In this document: positions 36,525-46,925 of the stretch, one piece after another
Position numbering within the stretch: position 1 is the stretch's first letter
Layout of the letters: each line of letters starts with the position of its first letter
Assembly (NCBI GenBank): GCA_032717465.1
Contig: CM064690.1
Location: forward strand, 15,341,175-15,405,174
Length of the DNA stretch: 64,000 nt
Source: Coenobita brevimanus
Lineage: Eukaryota; Arthropoda; Malacostraca; Decapoda; Coenobitidae
Direction of reading: 5' to 3'
Translations under genes and position numbers: made by a program
Notes under the pieces: model-generated
What the model saw: only the letters and a program-made list of their open reading frames with translations
Told to the model about the DNA's origin: nothing
The model's database searches: none

Positions 36525-36990
36525 TCATTTTGGTGAAATTGCATCACCCTGACGCACGCCTTTCTCAATTTCAGTTTTGTCTGAGTCATTATGTAATTTA
36601 ACTGTAGCGGTTCCCTCATCATACATGTTTTCGAGTAGTTTTACAATATTCTTATTTACTCCTTGTTCTCTCCATGAATTTATAATTGCTATGTGCTCCA
36701 CTGAGTCGAAAGCCTTTTCGTAATCGACAAAACCTAAGCACTGTGGTTTATTATATTCTGTAGTTTTCTCAATTAGCTGATTCGTTGAGTGTAGATGGTC
36801 AGTAGCCGAATATCCGCTTCGGAATCCTGTCTGCTCACGAGGCTGGTTTTCTCCAGAATTAGTTGCTATTCTGCTCGTAAGGGGTTTAGTGAAGAGTTTG
36901 TAAGTAACTGTCGTAAGATAATGAGTCGATAGTTACTAAGATCTTTTTGGTTGTCATTTATGTAAAGCAAAATAACTATTGCAATATACT
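36525..36990 (-). pseudogene. LINE-D reverse transcriptase, N-terminal part
   Basis: Minus-strand translation gives NYRL (degenerate) near 36930, GFRSGYSATDHLHS near 36820, NQLIEKTTEYNKP, then CLGFVDYEKAFDSVEH near 36725 and EKGVRQGDAISPK ending at the insertion. These are the fingers and palm motifs of RTE/BovB-like RTs. Stops occur near the 5' end. The reading frame is cut immediately after ISPK by the inserted TIR element. It is non-functional. Confidence 0.8.
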
Positions 36991-37094
36991 ATGTTTTGTT
37001 AAGTTTCTTCTTTGTATATTCATCTGTCTGTCATTTCTCAGAGTTATGCCCCTTCTTCCCGGGACACCCTGCATATATAGTATTAAGAATTAAG

Positions 37095-37186
37095 AATATT
37101 CTTTCAGGAAATTATTTAGATGGGAGAACTGGAAAACTTACAGGACGTGGGTTCGAATTCCGGCTGGGTCAAGGAACAGTTTAAAG
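37095..37186 (+). repeat. Outer SINE-B, 5' part
   Basis: B box GGTTCGAATTCCGGCTGGG near 37150, then AAGGAACAGTTTAAAG, where a hAT-type element interrupts it. It resumes at 39301. Confidence 0.8.
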
Positions 37187-37819
37187 CAGTGGTTCTCAAC
37201 CTGGGGAACGTTCCCCCTCAGGAGGGCGTGAGCAATTTCGGGGGGGGGGGGGAGCGCAAAGACCGAAAGGAAAAATAATGATCGGCCTGAATAAGTCTGT
37301 GTCTGTGAAGATGAACCTTTGATTTATGATCAACCACTGAAGCGTTTTCTTTTGTACCAACATTAAATAGGTTTCTTTCTTCTGTTTGTGGCCCGGTTGC
37401 CTCTCTTATCCGTCTCTTCTCTGTTTTGGCCGAGTCAAGAGCAAGAGAACCGTCTCAAGTTTTCTGATACCAAATGGTAGGCCAGATACCAGGTTTTCAA
37501 AGGTTAAGTACCGGTATAAAAAAAGTTGTCCTATCATCAAGGCTGGCTCCCTCTTCCCGGCCAGTGCACAAATCTACAGTAATCCCCCCCCCATTTTTTT
37601 TTTACCTGACAGTTCCCTAGCTCTCACCTTTATGCCATTTAAAATTCAACTAATACATGTTTTATTTAAACTCGTATGCCGCAAACAACAGTAATGTTTC
37701 TGTATTTTGAAAATTCCTGCTATTTGGTTAGTTTGTCGAAACGAAGGAGTTTACCAAATTAAAGGGGATTATAAACAATTATGTTTGTGGAATAAAATTA
37801 ATGAACATGTGCTTATTCT

Positions 37820-38560
37820 TAACACAGTGTGGTGGTGGTGGTGTTTATGACCATGTGGTGTGGTGCTATATATGAACATGTGATGTGACAGAGTTTTTGA
37901 CCATATGATGTGGTGATTTGTATGAGTGTAGGCTATGGTATGGTAATGTATACGACAATGTGCTGTGATGATGTTTAAGACCATAAACTGTGGTGGCATT
38001 TATGACTATGTGGTATTGTGCTTCTGATGACCATGTGGTGACTTGATGTTTATGGCCCTTTGGTGTAATGGTGATTATGATTTACTGGTGCTTATGACCT
38101 TGTGGTGTGATAACTATAACCATGTGAAGTGCTGATGTTTATAACCATGTGAAGTGGTGATGTTTATAACCATGTGAAGTGATAATGTTTATAACCATGT
38201 GAAGTGATAATGTTTATAACCATGTGAAGTGATAATGTTTATAACCATGTGAAGTGATAATGTTTATAACCATGTGAAGTGATAATGTTTATAACCATGT
38301 GAAGTGATAATGTTTATAACCATGTGAAGTGGTAATGTTTATAACCATGTGAAGTGGTAATGTTTATAACCATGTGAAGTGGTAATGTTTATAACCATGT
38401 GAAGTGGTAATGTTTATAACCATGTGAAGTGGTAATGTTTATAACCACTTGATATTTTATGTATATGGTGGGGATCTGGTTACGACAATGTAGTGTTACT
38501 GTGTTCACGATTATGTAGTGTAGTGGTTTACGACCATGTGTTGCACATGTATTAACAACA
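37820..38560. repeat. 25-bp minisatellite with degenerate shoulders
   Basis: The core at 38112-38447 holds 13 units of ATAACCATGTGAAG plus a variable linker and ATGTTT. The linker variants are grouped: two TGATG-type units, then six GATAATG, then five GGTAATG. Outside the core (37820-38110 and 38450-38560) decayed relatives such as GACCATATGATGTGGTGA occur. Confidence 0.92.
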
Positions 38561-38744
38561 GACTGTAACAGCATCATACCGTAAAGCACTCACCCGTGTG
38601 GGACTCGAACCCACTTCGTACTGCAGGTCTAAAAAATGTTTGGTCGTCACGTAATTATGACGTTTCTTTTTTCGAGTCCGTACACCCTAACCTATTGCAG
38701 TCAGTGTTGGTCACACAGTGCTTTTAGACCCACAGTGGCGAGGT

Positions 38745-39091
38745 GTGTGTGTGTGTGTGTGTGTGTGTGCTCGACTCTGGGCATAGGCTTCATAGCCTGC
38801 TCTCAAGGCCCAGTAATCCTCCTACATATCATACACCTGTACATGTCACCACTTCGGCGCTAACACCCACCCTTCATAATGAATTATGCTAGGGCTGTCT
38901 CATACAGGACTGGTGTATTGGTATTAGCGGGGGTATTTTTATGACATGTAGGCGGGTCTTCTGGTAGATCGGTAAAGTCTGCTTTACATGAAATTCAAAT
39001 CCTTAAACTGTTCCCTGCCCCAGCGGGCATTTGAACCTGGGTCCGGTAGGACCACAGGCCACCTCTCTACCGATTGAGCCACCGCCTATCC

Positions 39092-39095
<4 letters not shown>
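38745..39095 (-). repeat. SINE-B, full length, nested in the hAT-type element
   Basis: On the minus strand the head carries TGGCTCAATCGGTAGAGAGG (A box) and GGTTCAAATGCCC (B box), followed by the complete body and a (CA)n tail at 38742-38769 (plus strand GT). It is the best-preserved SINE-B head in the window. Confidence 0.9.
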
Positions 39096-39175
<80 letters not shown>

Positions 39176-39188
39176 CACACACACACAC
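39095..39188. repeat. (TA)n then (CA)n
   Basis: TA 39095-39172, CA 39174-39188, at the 5' side of the nested SINE-B. Confidence 0.97.
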
Positions 39189-39300
39189 TTGAAGTTTAGA
39201 CCGGAATCAGCAATAGAATGGGGGGAGAGGGCCATGGGCATGAACACCAGCTGCAGCGGGGGATGCGACCCTGAAAAGGTTGGGATCCACTGGTGTAAAG

Positions 39301-39535
39301 GATCTGAAATTCGTTAAAGCAGTCTTAGCCGATCTGCCAAAGACCCGCTGACATGTAAAAATACTCCCACAAATACCAGCACACCAATCTTGTATGGAAC
39401 AGCCCAGACACGTATTCAGTATGGTCGGTGGGCGTTAGAGCCAAAGAGGTGATATGTGGAGAAGAATGGTACTTAGGACTGCTGGACCTCAGGGAACGGG
39501 CTGTTAACCCTATGTCCAGAGTTTTGCACATTGTG
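39301..39535 (+). repeat. Outer SINE-B, 3' part
   Basis: Continues the SINE-B body (GATCTGCCAAAGACCCGCTG through CCTATGTCCAGAG) after the hAT-type insertion. Confidence 0.82.
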
Positions 39536-39547
39536 TATGTAACTTTT

Positions 39548-39815
<268 letters not shown>

Positions 39816-39846
39816 AACCCCTCACGTGATTAAGGCGTCTGGCAAT
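39816..39846 (+). mobile_element. LINE-C/5S-SINE 3' tail only, in a TA array
   Basis: ACCCCTCACGTGATTAAGGC and GGCGTCTGGCAAT match the last 30 or so bp of LINE-C (56233-56263) and of the 5S SINEs. TA repeats lie on both sides. Confidence 0.75.
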
Positions 39847-39891
39847 ATATATATATATATGTACATATACAGTATATACCTGGAGCCTCTG

Positions 39892-40288
39892 TGGTAGTGG
39901 TAAAGTGCGTTTTCATACACAGGTGAACCAGGGTTCGCGTCCCGCAAGGGTAATAAACTTCGGGAGTGTTCTCCCAGCCACATACTACTTTGGCGGACAT
40001 AAGGGGTGCTGTTGTTGAACCAGTGTCGCTTACTACAAAATATGCTTGCACCCAGTCGGCTTGCACGGGCCGATTACACTTGGTTCACAGACTACACACA
40101 CATCCAAAGCCACTCCAACACTACAATTACACTTACAAGCATTTCTCACTCTACATACAATCTCAACCAGACAGCCTAAGCCACTTGGCAGAGATACACT
40201 GGCTGTATCGTCCCGACTTTGGTCGAGATAGGCCGGTCCTGCAGTGGATACTCAAACGACTGATGATGATGATGATGATGATGATAAA
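39892..40288 (+). repeat. SINE-A copy 3
   Basis: B-box-like GGTTCGCGTCCC near 39932, the SINE-A body, and a (TGA)7-type tail at 40258-40286 that touches the 3' tail of LINE-B, so the two elements are tail to tail. Confidence 0.9.
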
Positions 40289-40419
40289 TATACCTAGGCT
40301 GCCTCCCTCAAAGAAAGGGAGGTAGCTAAGGCAGGACGACACACTCCCAATTTACTCATCCACACACACATTCATTCAAATCTTAGCCCCAAGGGGAGAA
40401 GGGGCAGATCCTCACTGCA

Positions 40420-42204
40420 CCACACAGCATGAGGGTCAACTGCACAGTGCAATCAGCGACATCCGCAGCAGGGCCTGACAGCAGAGCTGGCTTACCCCTG
40501 CCACATCAAAATGGACCCCTCCCCCTCCCCACACCTGACTTGATCAGCTGATCACACCAAATGCGGGAGAGTATTTCCTGAGGGCTGCGTCATCATTTAT
40601 TCATTTGCAATTTCTCTCCAATTATTTCTGTCACGCGTAGCCACTCTTCTTTGCTCAACAGACATCCCTCTCGCATCCAAGACTCTCTTTACACTGTCCA
40701 TCCATGGCATTCGCGGTCTTCCTCCTAGCCTTACACCTCTCACATCCTATCCAGTTATCCTTTTCACCAATCGCTCATCATCCATTCTCTCCATACGTCC
40801 AAACCATTGCAACATCCTCTGCTCAACTCAATCAGCCATCTCCCGCACAACTACAGTTCTCCTTTGCACTTCAACATTTCTCACTCGATCCATATGCGTC
40901 ACTCCACACATGCTCTTCAGACACCTCATCTCCATTATATTCAAACTTTCCTTTCTGCTACACCCATATTCCATGTTTCAGCCCCATATAATGCAGTCGG
41001 TACCACAACACCCTCATACAGCCTTCACTTTACATCCATTCTAAGTGAACGACATCTAAATACTTTTTTCATTCCTCCCAGAACCTTTCCTACGTCATTC
41101 ATTCTAAACTTCCCTTCTGCATCTATTCTTCCATCCACAGCAACATGTGACCCTAAATACTTAAAACACTCTACATCCTCAAGCAACTAACCATTCAACA
41201 CTATATTCATCCCCCTACCATCTACCAACCTCGTACACTTCATCAGTTTACTCTTATTCTCATTTACTTTCAATTTCCTCCTTTCACACACCTTTCCAAA
41301 CTCCTCTACCAACTGTCTCAATCTCTCCCCTGAATCAGCCACCAGTGCAGTATCATCTGCAAACAGCAGCTGATTCAGAGTCCACTCCCTACCACTAGCA
41401 TTGAGCAGACTCAAACCTCCACCTAACACTCTCGCATTCATCTCCCTTACAACACCATCCATATAAATATTAACCAAGGCGACCTCACACATCGCTGCCG
41501 CAGCCGTACTCTCCCGGGAAACCAATCACTCACAGTATTTCTCACTCTTACACACGCTCTGCTATTTACGTAAAAAACTTTTCACTCCATTTAGCAACCT
41601 ACCATCAAGTCCATACAATCTTAAAACAGTCCACAAAGCCTCCCTGTCAGTTCTATCATATGCTTTCTCTAAATCCATGAACGCCCAAAACCCATCCTTA
41701 CCTTTCGCTAAATACTTTTCACACACCTGTCTCACAGCGAACACCCGATCCACGCATCCCCTCCCGCTCCTAAAGCCACACTGCTCATCACCAATCACTC
41801 CCTCTGTACCCTCTCTAATGCTCATAATTAACACTCTATCATACACCTTACCTACAACAGTCAACAGACTTGTACCCCTAAAGCTGGTACATTCATACTT
41901 ATCACCCTTACCTTTATACGATGGAACCACACAAGCACTTGCCCAGTCAATTGGCACCATATCCCTCACAAAACACACATTCAAAATCATACTAACCACT
42001 CAACAATAGTCGCTCCACCACCCTTCAGGCATTCCAAATCACACCCATCCATACCTGCAGCTTTCCCTGTTTTCATCTCCTTTATTGTCTCCTGTATTTC
42101 CTCCATCATGATCAAAGAATCGTTCAACTCTTCCAACACATTTATTCCTTGCACCCTTCCATCCGCCACAATCTCAGTCTCCCTTTCCTCCTCTACATTT
42201 AACA
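40420..42204 (-). pseudogene. LINE-B reverse transcriptase and C-terminal domain
   Basis: Motifs on the minus strand: KTGKAAGMDG near 42070, SYKGKGDKYECTSFRGTSLL near 41900, CGFRSGRGCVDRVF near 41780, AFMDLEKAYDRTDREAL near 41680, NIYMDGVVREM near 41460 and the catalytic LLFADDTALVAD near 41350. The C-terminal KYLGSHVAVDG, YGAETWNMG and QWFG blocks follow at 41150-40790 with several stops. The frame is broken between 41562 and 41525, where the GLRQGC-type motif is scrambled, and the C-terminal part is more decayed than in the fragment at 51415-52036. It is non-functional. Confidence 0.85.
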
Positions 42205-43419
42205 ATCTTTCATAATACTCCTCTCATCTCTTTCTTTCTGCATCCATCTCAATTAACATCCTTCCGTCCTCTGCTTTTATTCGCTCTTCCTTCCCAGACC
42301 CTCCCATTCACATCCTTTTCACCTCCTTCCAAAACATTTTCTTCTTCTCTTGAAAATTCTCAGTCAACTGCCTACCCCACCTCTCATCTGCTGCCATGTT
42401 AGCATCACAGCCCTTCTCGCCCTATTCCTCTTTTCTTTATACCTCTCATATGACACCTCATCCTTCCTCTGCAGCCACGCTTCATATGCACGTCTCTTCT
42501 CAGCCACAGCCATTCTTACTTCCTTGCACCACCCACTCATCTCACACCACATACCTCTTCCGCATGCCCCACCACAGCACTCTTAAACAACTGCCATTCC
42601 TCCTCCACACTGCCATTTTCCTGATATTTCACTGCATTCCACTCATCTTTCAATTTCTCCTGATGCTCTATCATTTTCTCTCCTTTATTCAACTCACTCA
42701 CTTTCAGATCTTCCCTGCCACATCTAACTCTCCTAGCTCTCACCCATCTTCGACTTACTCTCAACTTTCCCTCCACCAGGTAGTGGTCAGACATACCTCC
42801 ACCCTCCCCTCTCAAAACTCTCACATCCAACAATCTTCCTATTACATTCCTGGACACAATCACATAGTCCATCAAAGCTCTATCAACAACCCTTCCACCC
42901 TCCTGTCTCACCCATGTATACTTATAAATATCTTTCTTCTCAAACAAGGTATTTCCAATCACCATCTCTCGCTCAACGAACATCCCTACCATTCGTTCCC
43001 CATTTTCATTTATTCCTGGCACACCAACTTCAACTGCTACATTTCCCACTCTAGCTCAGATCTTCCATCATTACCACATTCACATTCGCTCCAAAACTCT
43101 GCAGACACTCATCAACATCATTCCAGAAAGACCCCCTCTCTTCTGCATCCCTTTTGCTACCAGGCCCATATGCACTCACTAATACCCACAACTCACGTTC
43201 TAATTTCGCTTTCACCCACATCAGTCTCGATGACACCTCCTTCCATTCAGTCACACACTGCTGAACTTCTGGACTCACTAACAAGGCCACACCTACTCTC
43301 GCCCTTCCTGTATCAACACCTGACATCCTTCCACTCACACTTCCAACCTTATACCCAGCTTTCCCTTTCATCTTTGTTTCACTCCAAGCTAACACATCCA
43401 ACTTTCTTCTCACAAACAT
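42205..43419 (-). pseudogene. LINE-B endonuclease and linker
   Basis: Open pieces are 43051-43419 (VLAWSETKMKG, ARVGVALLVSP, LVSAYGPGS), 42537-43049 (NTLFEKKDIYKYTWVRQ, DYVIVSRN, and the catalytic-site block GGGMSDHYLVEGKLR near 42800) and 42364-42552 (linker rich in R, K and E). Together they form an APE-type endonuclease of the RTE kind, with SETK, YGPG and SDH motifs. The GDFN-equivalent near 43060 is altered (MMEDLS then a frame change). A break at 43050 and a stop near 42537 prevent a continuous product. Confidence 0.8.
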
Positions 43420-43880
43420 TCTCCCAATCTCCTCCCATTTAGCCTCAATCGCACTGCATCCATGCAGTCATAGACTCAATCTTCAGGGTAAGGGGATAAC
43501 TCAGTCCCCCATCCCTTTCTATTCCCTGTCTTGTTGTAGGAACTAAAAAATAACAGAGGAGGGGGTCCCCTTTTAGTCCCCTTTTACGTCGCGCAGGGAA
43601 TACAGTGGCAGAATTCTTCCTGACACAACCTGGCCGTAGAGTGGTAGTACCACCCCATAGTGCGGCCAGATTGTGTACCCCCCCGCCACAGGTGCGGTAG
43701 CGCTTCGTAAGTAGGAATAGTGCAGATTAAAAATGACGTCCTGTACATAGGGTATAAGAGCATTCGCTCGAAAACGGTTGCGAAGCCTAGTTCTAAGCTT
43801 ATGAACTAAAAGACCATCGCTATTCAAGTCCAAACTGCTCGCAAAGTCTTGCTGACCTTCGTACAATCGCAAAATCGAAC

Positions 43881-44258
43881 CGCATTAATATCGATTTTCT
43901 TCTTCTGTCTTTCTTCTTCATCAGTCATAACACCAAAACAAAAAGGCGTATGCGAAATACTATACACCAAAATGCTGCTTGTCAGGTGTAGATGTTTCTT
44001 TTCATATTTAGAAAAGCATTCAGGCTACGGCTCTCGAGTTACGACCTGAAAACCGCATCGCGGTCCCCCGAAAGTATGCCATTTAGCTACAGCTCGCCTA
44101 CATAACGTACCAAAATACTCCTTTTTACGGGAAGGCACCCTAGTTTTAGACTTCCAGTAGGCCTGCGCTATTCATGTAACAATCCAAATCTAGTACTTGC
44201 ATTATGCACAATTATACTTCCACAGAAAGATCATAAACTAGAGAAAAAAAATCTTATA
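43881..44258. other. Unassigned stretch with weak tRNA-like patch
   Basis: The minus strand of about 44029-44100 has A- and B-box-like words (TAGCTAAATGGCATAC and AGGTCGTAACTC) at tRNA spacing, but no cloverleaf could be built with confidence. Confidence 0.35.
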
Positions 44259-44520
44259 TGATTGTTAAGAAGTAGGAATGGCAAAAGTGCACAGATAACA
44301 AAGGATGAAAGCACAGAAACAAGAGAGCATTCAGGATGGGAGGAGATTTAGAGACTTATACCCATTACTACATTCCACCAGCTACAGGTCTGTGACTGAA
44401 GTGTGGAATGTAGTAATGGGTACAGGTCTCCAAATCTCCTATCCAGAGTGCTCTCTTGTTTCTGTGCTTTTTTCTTCTCTTATCTGTGCACTTTCGCCAT
44501 TCTTACTTCTTAACAATCAT
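44259..44520. mobile_element. Foldback element, about 120-bp arms
   Basis: The left arm 44259-44378 and right arm 44401-44520 are inverted copies at roughly 90% by eye, sharing GATTGTTAAGAAGTA, GTGCACAGATAA, GCACAGAAACAAGAGAGC and ACCCATTACTACATTCCAC. A loop of roughly 22 nt separates them. No coding and no clear target duplication. The long arms recall MULE or foldback elements; the class is unknown. Confidence 0.82.
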
Positions 44521-44539
44521 TTTAGAAGAATATTTTTGT

Positions 44540-44608
44540 GTAATAAATAAATTAATAAATAAATAAATAATAAATAAATAAATAAATAAATAATAAATAA
44601 ATAAATAA

Positions 44609-44685
<77 letters not shown>
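44540..44685. repeat. (AATA)n then (TA)n
   Basis: AATA/AAATA variants to 44613, TA to 44684. Confidence 0.96.
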
Positions 44686-44686
<1 letters not shown>

Positions 44687-45328
44687 GGAAATAAGCTCGA
44701 AACAACTGTCCGTAAGTTAGAGATGCGACTATGAATTTTAAGCTACTGATATTAGCAAGAAGTGATGATGAGCCTATACCACTCTGTAACTACGGCAGAA
44801 GGAATGTAAGGCTAATGGTCATATGCTTAAAAAAGCAATATGGGGCATCCCACATTTGTGGGATCGTAGCACTTCACAACAGTATTCCAGAATTTGTCTG
44901 TACAGTATGCTGAGACACCTTTGTGACATGGGATGAGATTGTTAAGCTTGACGATACAGGACGACTGAGTTTATTATAGTAAATCATCACGTCATTTGTA
45001 CCTTAAACCGATTGTGAAGAACCTTCTTATGTTTCACATATTTTCCCAATGATTTTAGCATTTAAAGATTGCACCAATATGGCATCCCGCAAATGTGGAT
45101 TCCAATGTTTGCTTAATTGTATCAGTTGGTGTCGAGTACAGCTCACGGCCTCCACATTATTTTTTTATGCATACTACCATTAAAGACAAAATTCAGAGCA
45201 TAGCAGACAAACGGAATACATACAGCAGAGAGAAGGAAATGTGTGAAATTTTTAAACACAAAGTTCCAATTAGTATTTATGGAGGACAATACTTCCCTTG
45301 AAGATACACAATTATATACCAGGTTATA
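44686..45328. other. Unassigned stretch
   Basis: No gene or repeat recognised. Confidence 0.45.
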
Positions 45329-45840
45329 CTAGCTGTGTTGCCACGCTAGTGTCGCGAAGATGAATTCTTGTATGATCTTTGTCGTGTGCAGCGAATTCTT
45401 AGATACTTGCTGATCACAGTTTTTTGCGGTCACTCCCTGTTCCTTTCATCTGGAGGTGCAAGTTTATCCTCAAACATATAAAGGATTAATTTGCTCTTCT
45501 TCTTGTCATTTTTCCACACCATCTATACGAGAGCGTCACAGGCTCGTGTTTATTTATTTAGTTGTTTTTCATTTTGTCCGTTTGCTGTGCGTTGCATGAA
45601 AATTGTTATGGAATCGTAAACTACGTCCCATTCCAGTACTACCAATGATATACCAATAACTCTGTCAATAAGACGTTTGTATTTTGCCCTTGAGGTTGAC
45701 CTGAGCGTGGCGACCACAAAGACGAGGGCACACCGTCAACTGGAGGGGATTTATTTGACACCTCAATCGTTAAAATCGATCCACAATAATGGCCTGTTGG
45801 GCGAGAACAAATGAACGAACGGATGGCCGGAGTCTCGTTC
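45329..45840 (-). mobile_element. Helitron-like non-autonomous repeat, copy 2
   Basis: The terminal CTAG and hairpin region (GTG-GCAA-CAC core on the minus strand), TGTATGATCTTTGTC, GACGAGGGCACACCGTCAA and AATGAACGAACGG occur in the same order as in copy 1 at 2257-3265 but without the TACC array. No coding. Confidence 0.55.
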
Positions 45841-46157
45841 TGGCATAGCCTCCTAAGGCGCTCGATTTCGTTTTCGAGAATTTTCATACTTTTCAGTTGT
45901 ACGGAACCCTTACTGGCAAAACAAACATAACTGGGAAGGTGCAAAGAACAGCCACAGGATGAAGGTTGAAAAGAATGATTTTACACTCACAGGAACAAAG
46001 AAGAATGGAGGAGATAATGATTATGTACAAATACACTATGTTATTTGAGGAAGAAATGTAGAAAAGAAGGAAGAGAGGAAGAATGTTAAGTGGCGTAAAA
46101 AGCTGGATAACTGGAAAAAATAAGTGGTGGAGGAACGAAGTTGGTGTATTATGATGC
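45841..46157. other. Unassigned stretch
   Basis: Purine-rich plus strand; no gene recognised. Confidence 0.4.
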
Positions 46158-46275
46158 AGTTCAACTGTTACAGACATTTTATGAATGGAGGACACCAGTA
46201 ATCTGGTGTATGGATTATTTTTTGTACTCATTTGTTTTTCCTTCCTCTGTTCTGTTATATAAAAAAAAAAAAAAA
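46158..46275 (+). mobile_element. LINE-J2 3' end only, about 118 bp
   Basis: TTCAACTGTTACAGACATTT, the ACACCAG-TAAT-CTGGTGT hairpin and CTCATTTGTTTTTCCTTCCT match 15675-15780, then an A15 tail. It is a severely 5'-truncated copy. Unlike the copy at 15787 its tail is poly-A, not AC. Confidence 0.9.
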
Positions 46276-46529
46276 GGATGAGTGTGAAAGAGGCGATGGG
46301 AGGATAAAGAAGAATAAGCGGAAGAATGAGAGGAATAAGAATAAGAGGAGTATATGCCTGGGATGTTTGGAGGAAGAGGTAGAGTGAGGGTGAGATGGCT
46401 GGGCAAGGCTGTGCTGTGTGTGAGGGAGGCTGGTGGGGTGTAGGAGGGAAGTTACTAGGTATGCACACAATTTTGTTGATTTTTTTTTTTTGGGGGGGGG
46501 GGGTTGAGGACATCACCAAAATGGCGGAC

Positions 46530-46860
46530 GGTGAGGGAAGATAGATAGACAAACAGATAGATAAACAGATAAATAGAGATAGACAGATAGCTAACTAGAT
46601 AGATAGATCGCTCGCTCGCTCGATCGATCGAGAGAGAGAGGTGGATGGATGGGTGGATGGAGAGGTCTGAATAGATAGATAGATAGACGGAAAGTTAAAG
46701 GGACAGATAGGGAGAGACACACAGACAGAAAGAGACAGGCATATAGACAGACAGTCAGACAGAGAGACATACAGACATTGATAGGCAGACAGACAGATAG
46801 ACAGCCAGACAGATGGATAGGGAGATAGACAGATAATAGATAAATAGAATAATACTAATA
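46530..46860. repeat. Compound (GATA)n / (GACA)n array
   Basis: About 330 bp of GATA, GACA, GAGA and CGAT variants, followed by (CAT)n near 46897-46925. Confidence 0.93.
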
Positions 46861-46925
46861 TTAGATTAGAGGAATTATGCAAGAAAATCATTGCTATCAT
46901 CATCATCATCATGATCACCATCATC

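Larger units (their letters stand above)
33726..36990 (-). mobile_element. LINE-D, RTE/BovB-like, split by a TIR element
   Basis: On the minus strand, RT N-terminal motifs lie at 36990-36525 and the RT catalytic and C-terminal part at 34576-33740. The 1.95 kb between them is a separate element with terminal inverted repeats. The 3' end runs into CATCAACAA and (TA)n, like the short-repeat 3' ends of RTE elements. Confidence 0.8.
37187..39292. mobile_element. 2.1-kb non-autonomous hAT-type element
   Basis: Begins CAGTGGTTCTCAACCTGGGG; the right end as reverse complement is CAGTGGATCCCAACCTTTTC. Flanked by 8-bp target copies GTTTAAAG (37179-37186) and GTGTAAAG (39293-39300), one mismatch apart. 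It sits inside a SINE-B whose two halves rejoin exactly across the site. No transposase is visible. The interior holds a G-run, a minisatellite and a reverse-oriented SINE-B. Confidence 0.88.
40289..43880 (-). mobile_element. LINE-B copy 1, RTE-like non-LTR retrotransposon
   Basis: Minus-strand order is 5' region (about 43880-43420), endonuclease, linker, RT, C-terminal domain and a 3' UTR of roughly 330 bp ending GCAGCCTAGGTATATTTATC. The single-ORF layout, RTE-type motifs and short-repeat tail suggest RTE; the clade is inferred. The same 3' end occurs at 51089 and, alone, at 31380. Confidence 0.85.

Noticed and set aside
40046..40231. A recurring 60-66 codon frame starting MxPVGLxGPITLGSQTTHT (also 10383-10583 and 13891-14076)
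   Set aside because: It lies inside each SINE-A copy and recurs only because the SINE does; the SINE would be a Pol III transcript and the three copies do not keep the frame's length or end.
42396..43442. A 348-codon plus-strand frame
   Set aside because: It is antisense to the LINE-B endonuclease and is low-complexity S/H/P/L-rich; the minus strand carries the recognised motifs.
45893..46552. A 219-codon minus-strand frame
   Set aside because: It spans the LINE-J2 3' end, its A-tail and GATA repeats; composition is low-complexity and no family motif is seen.
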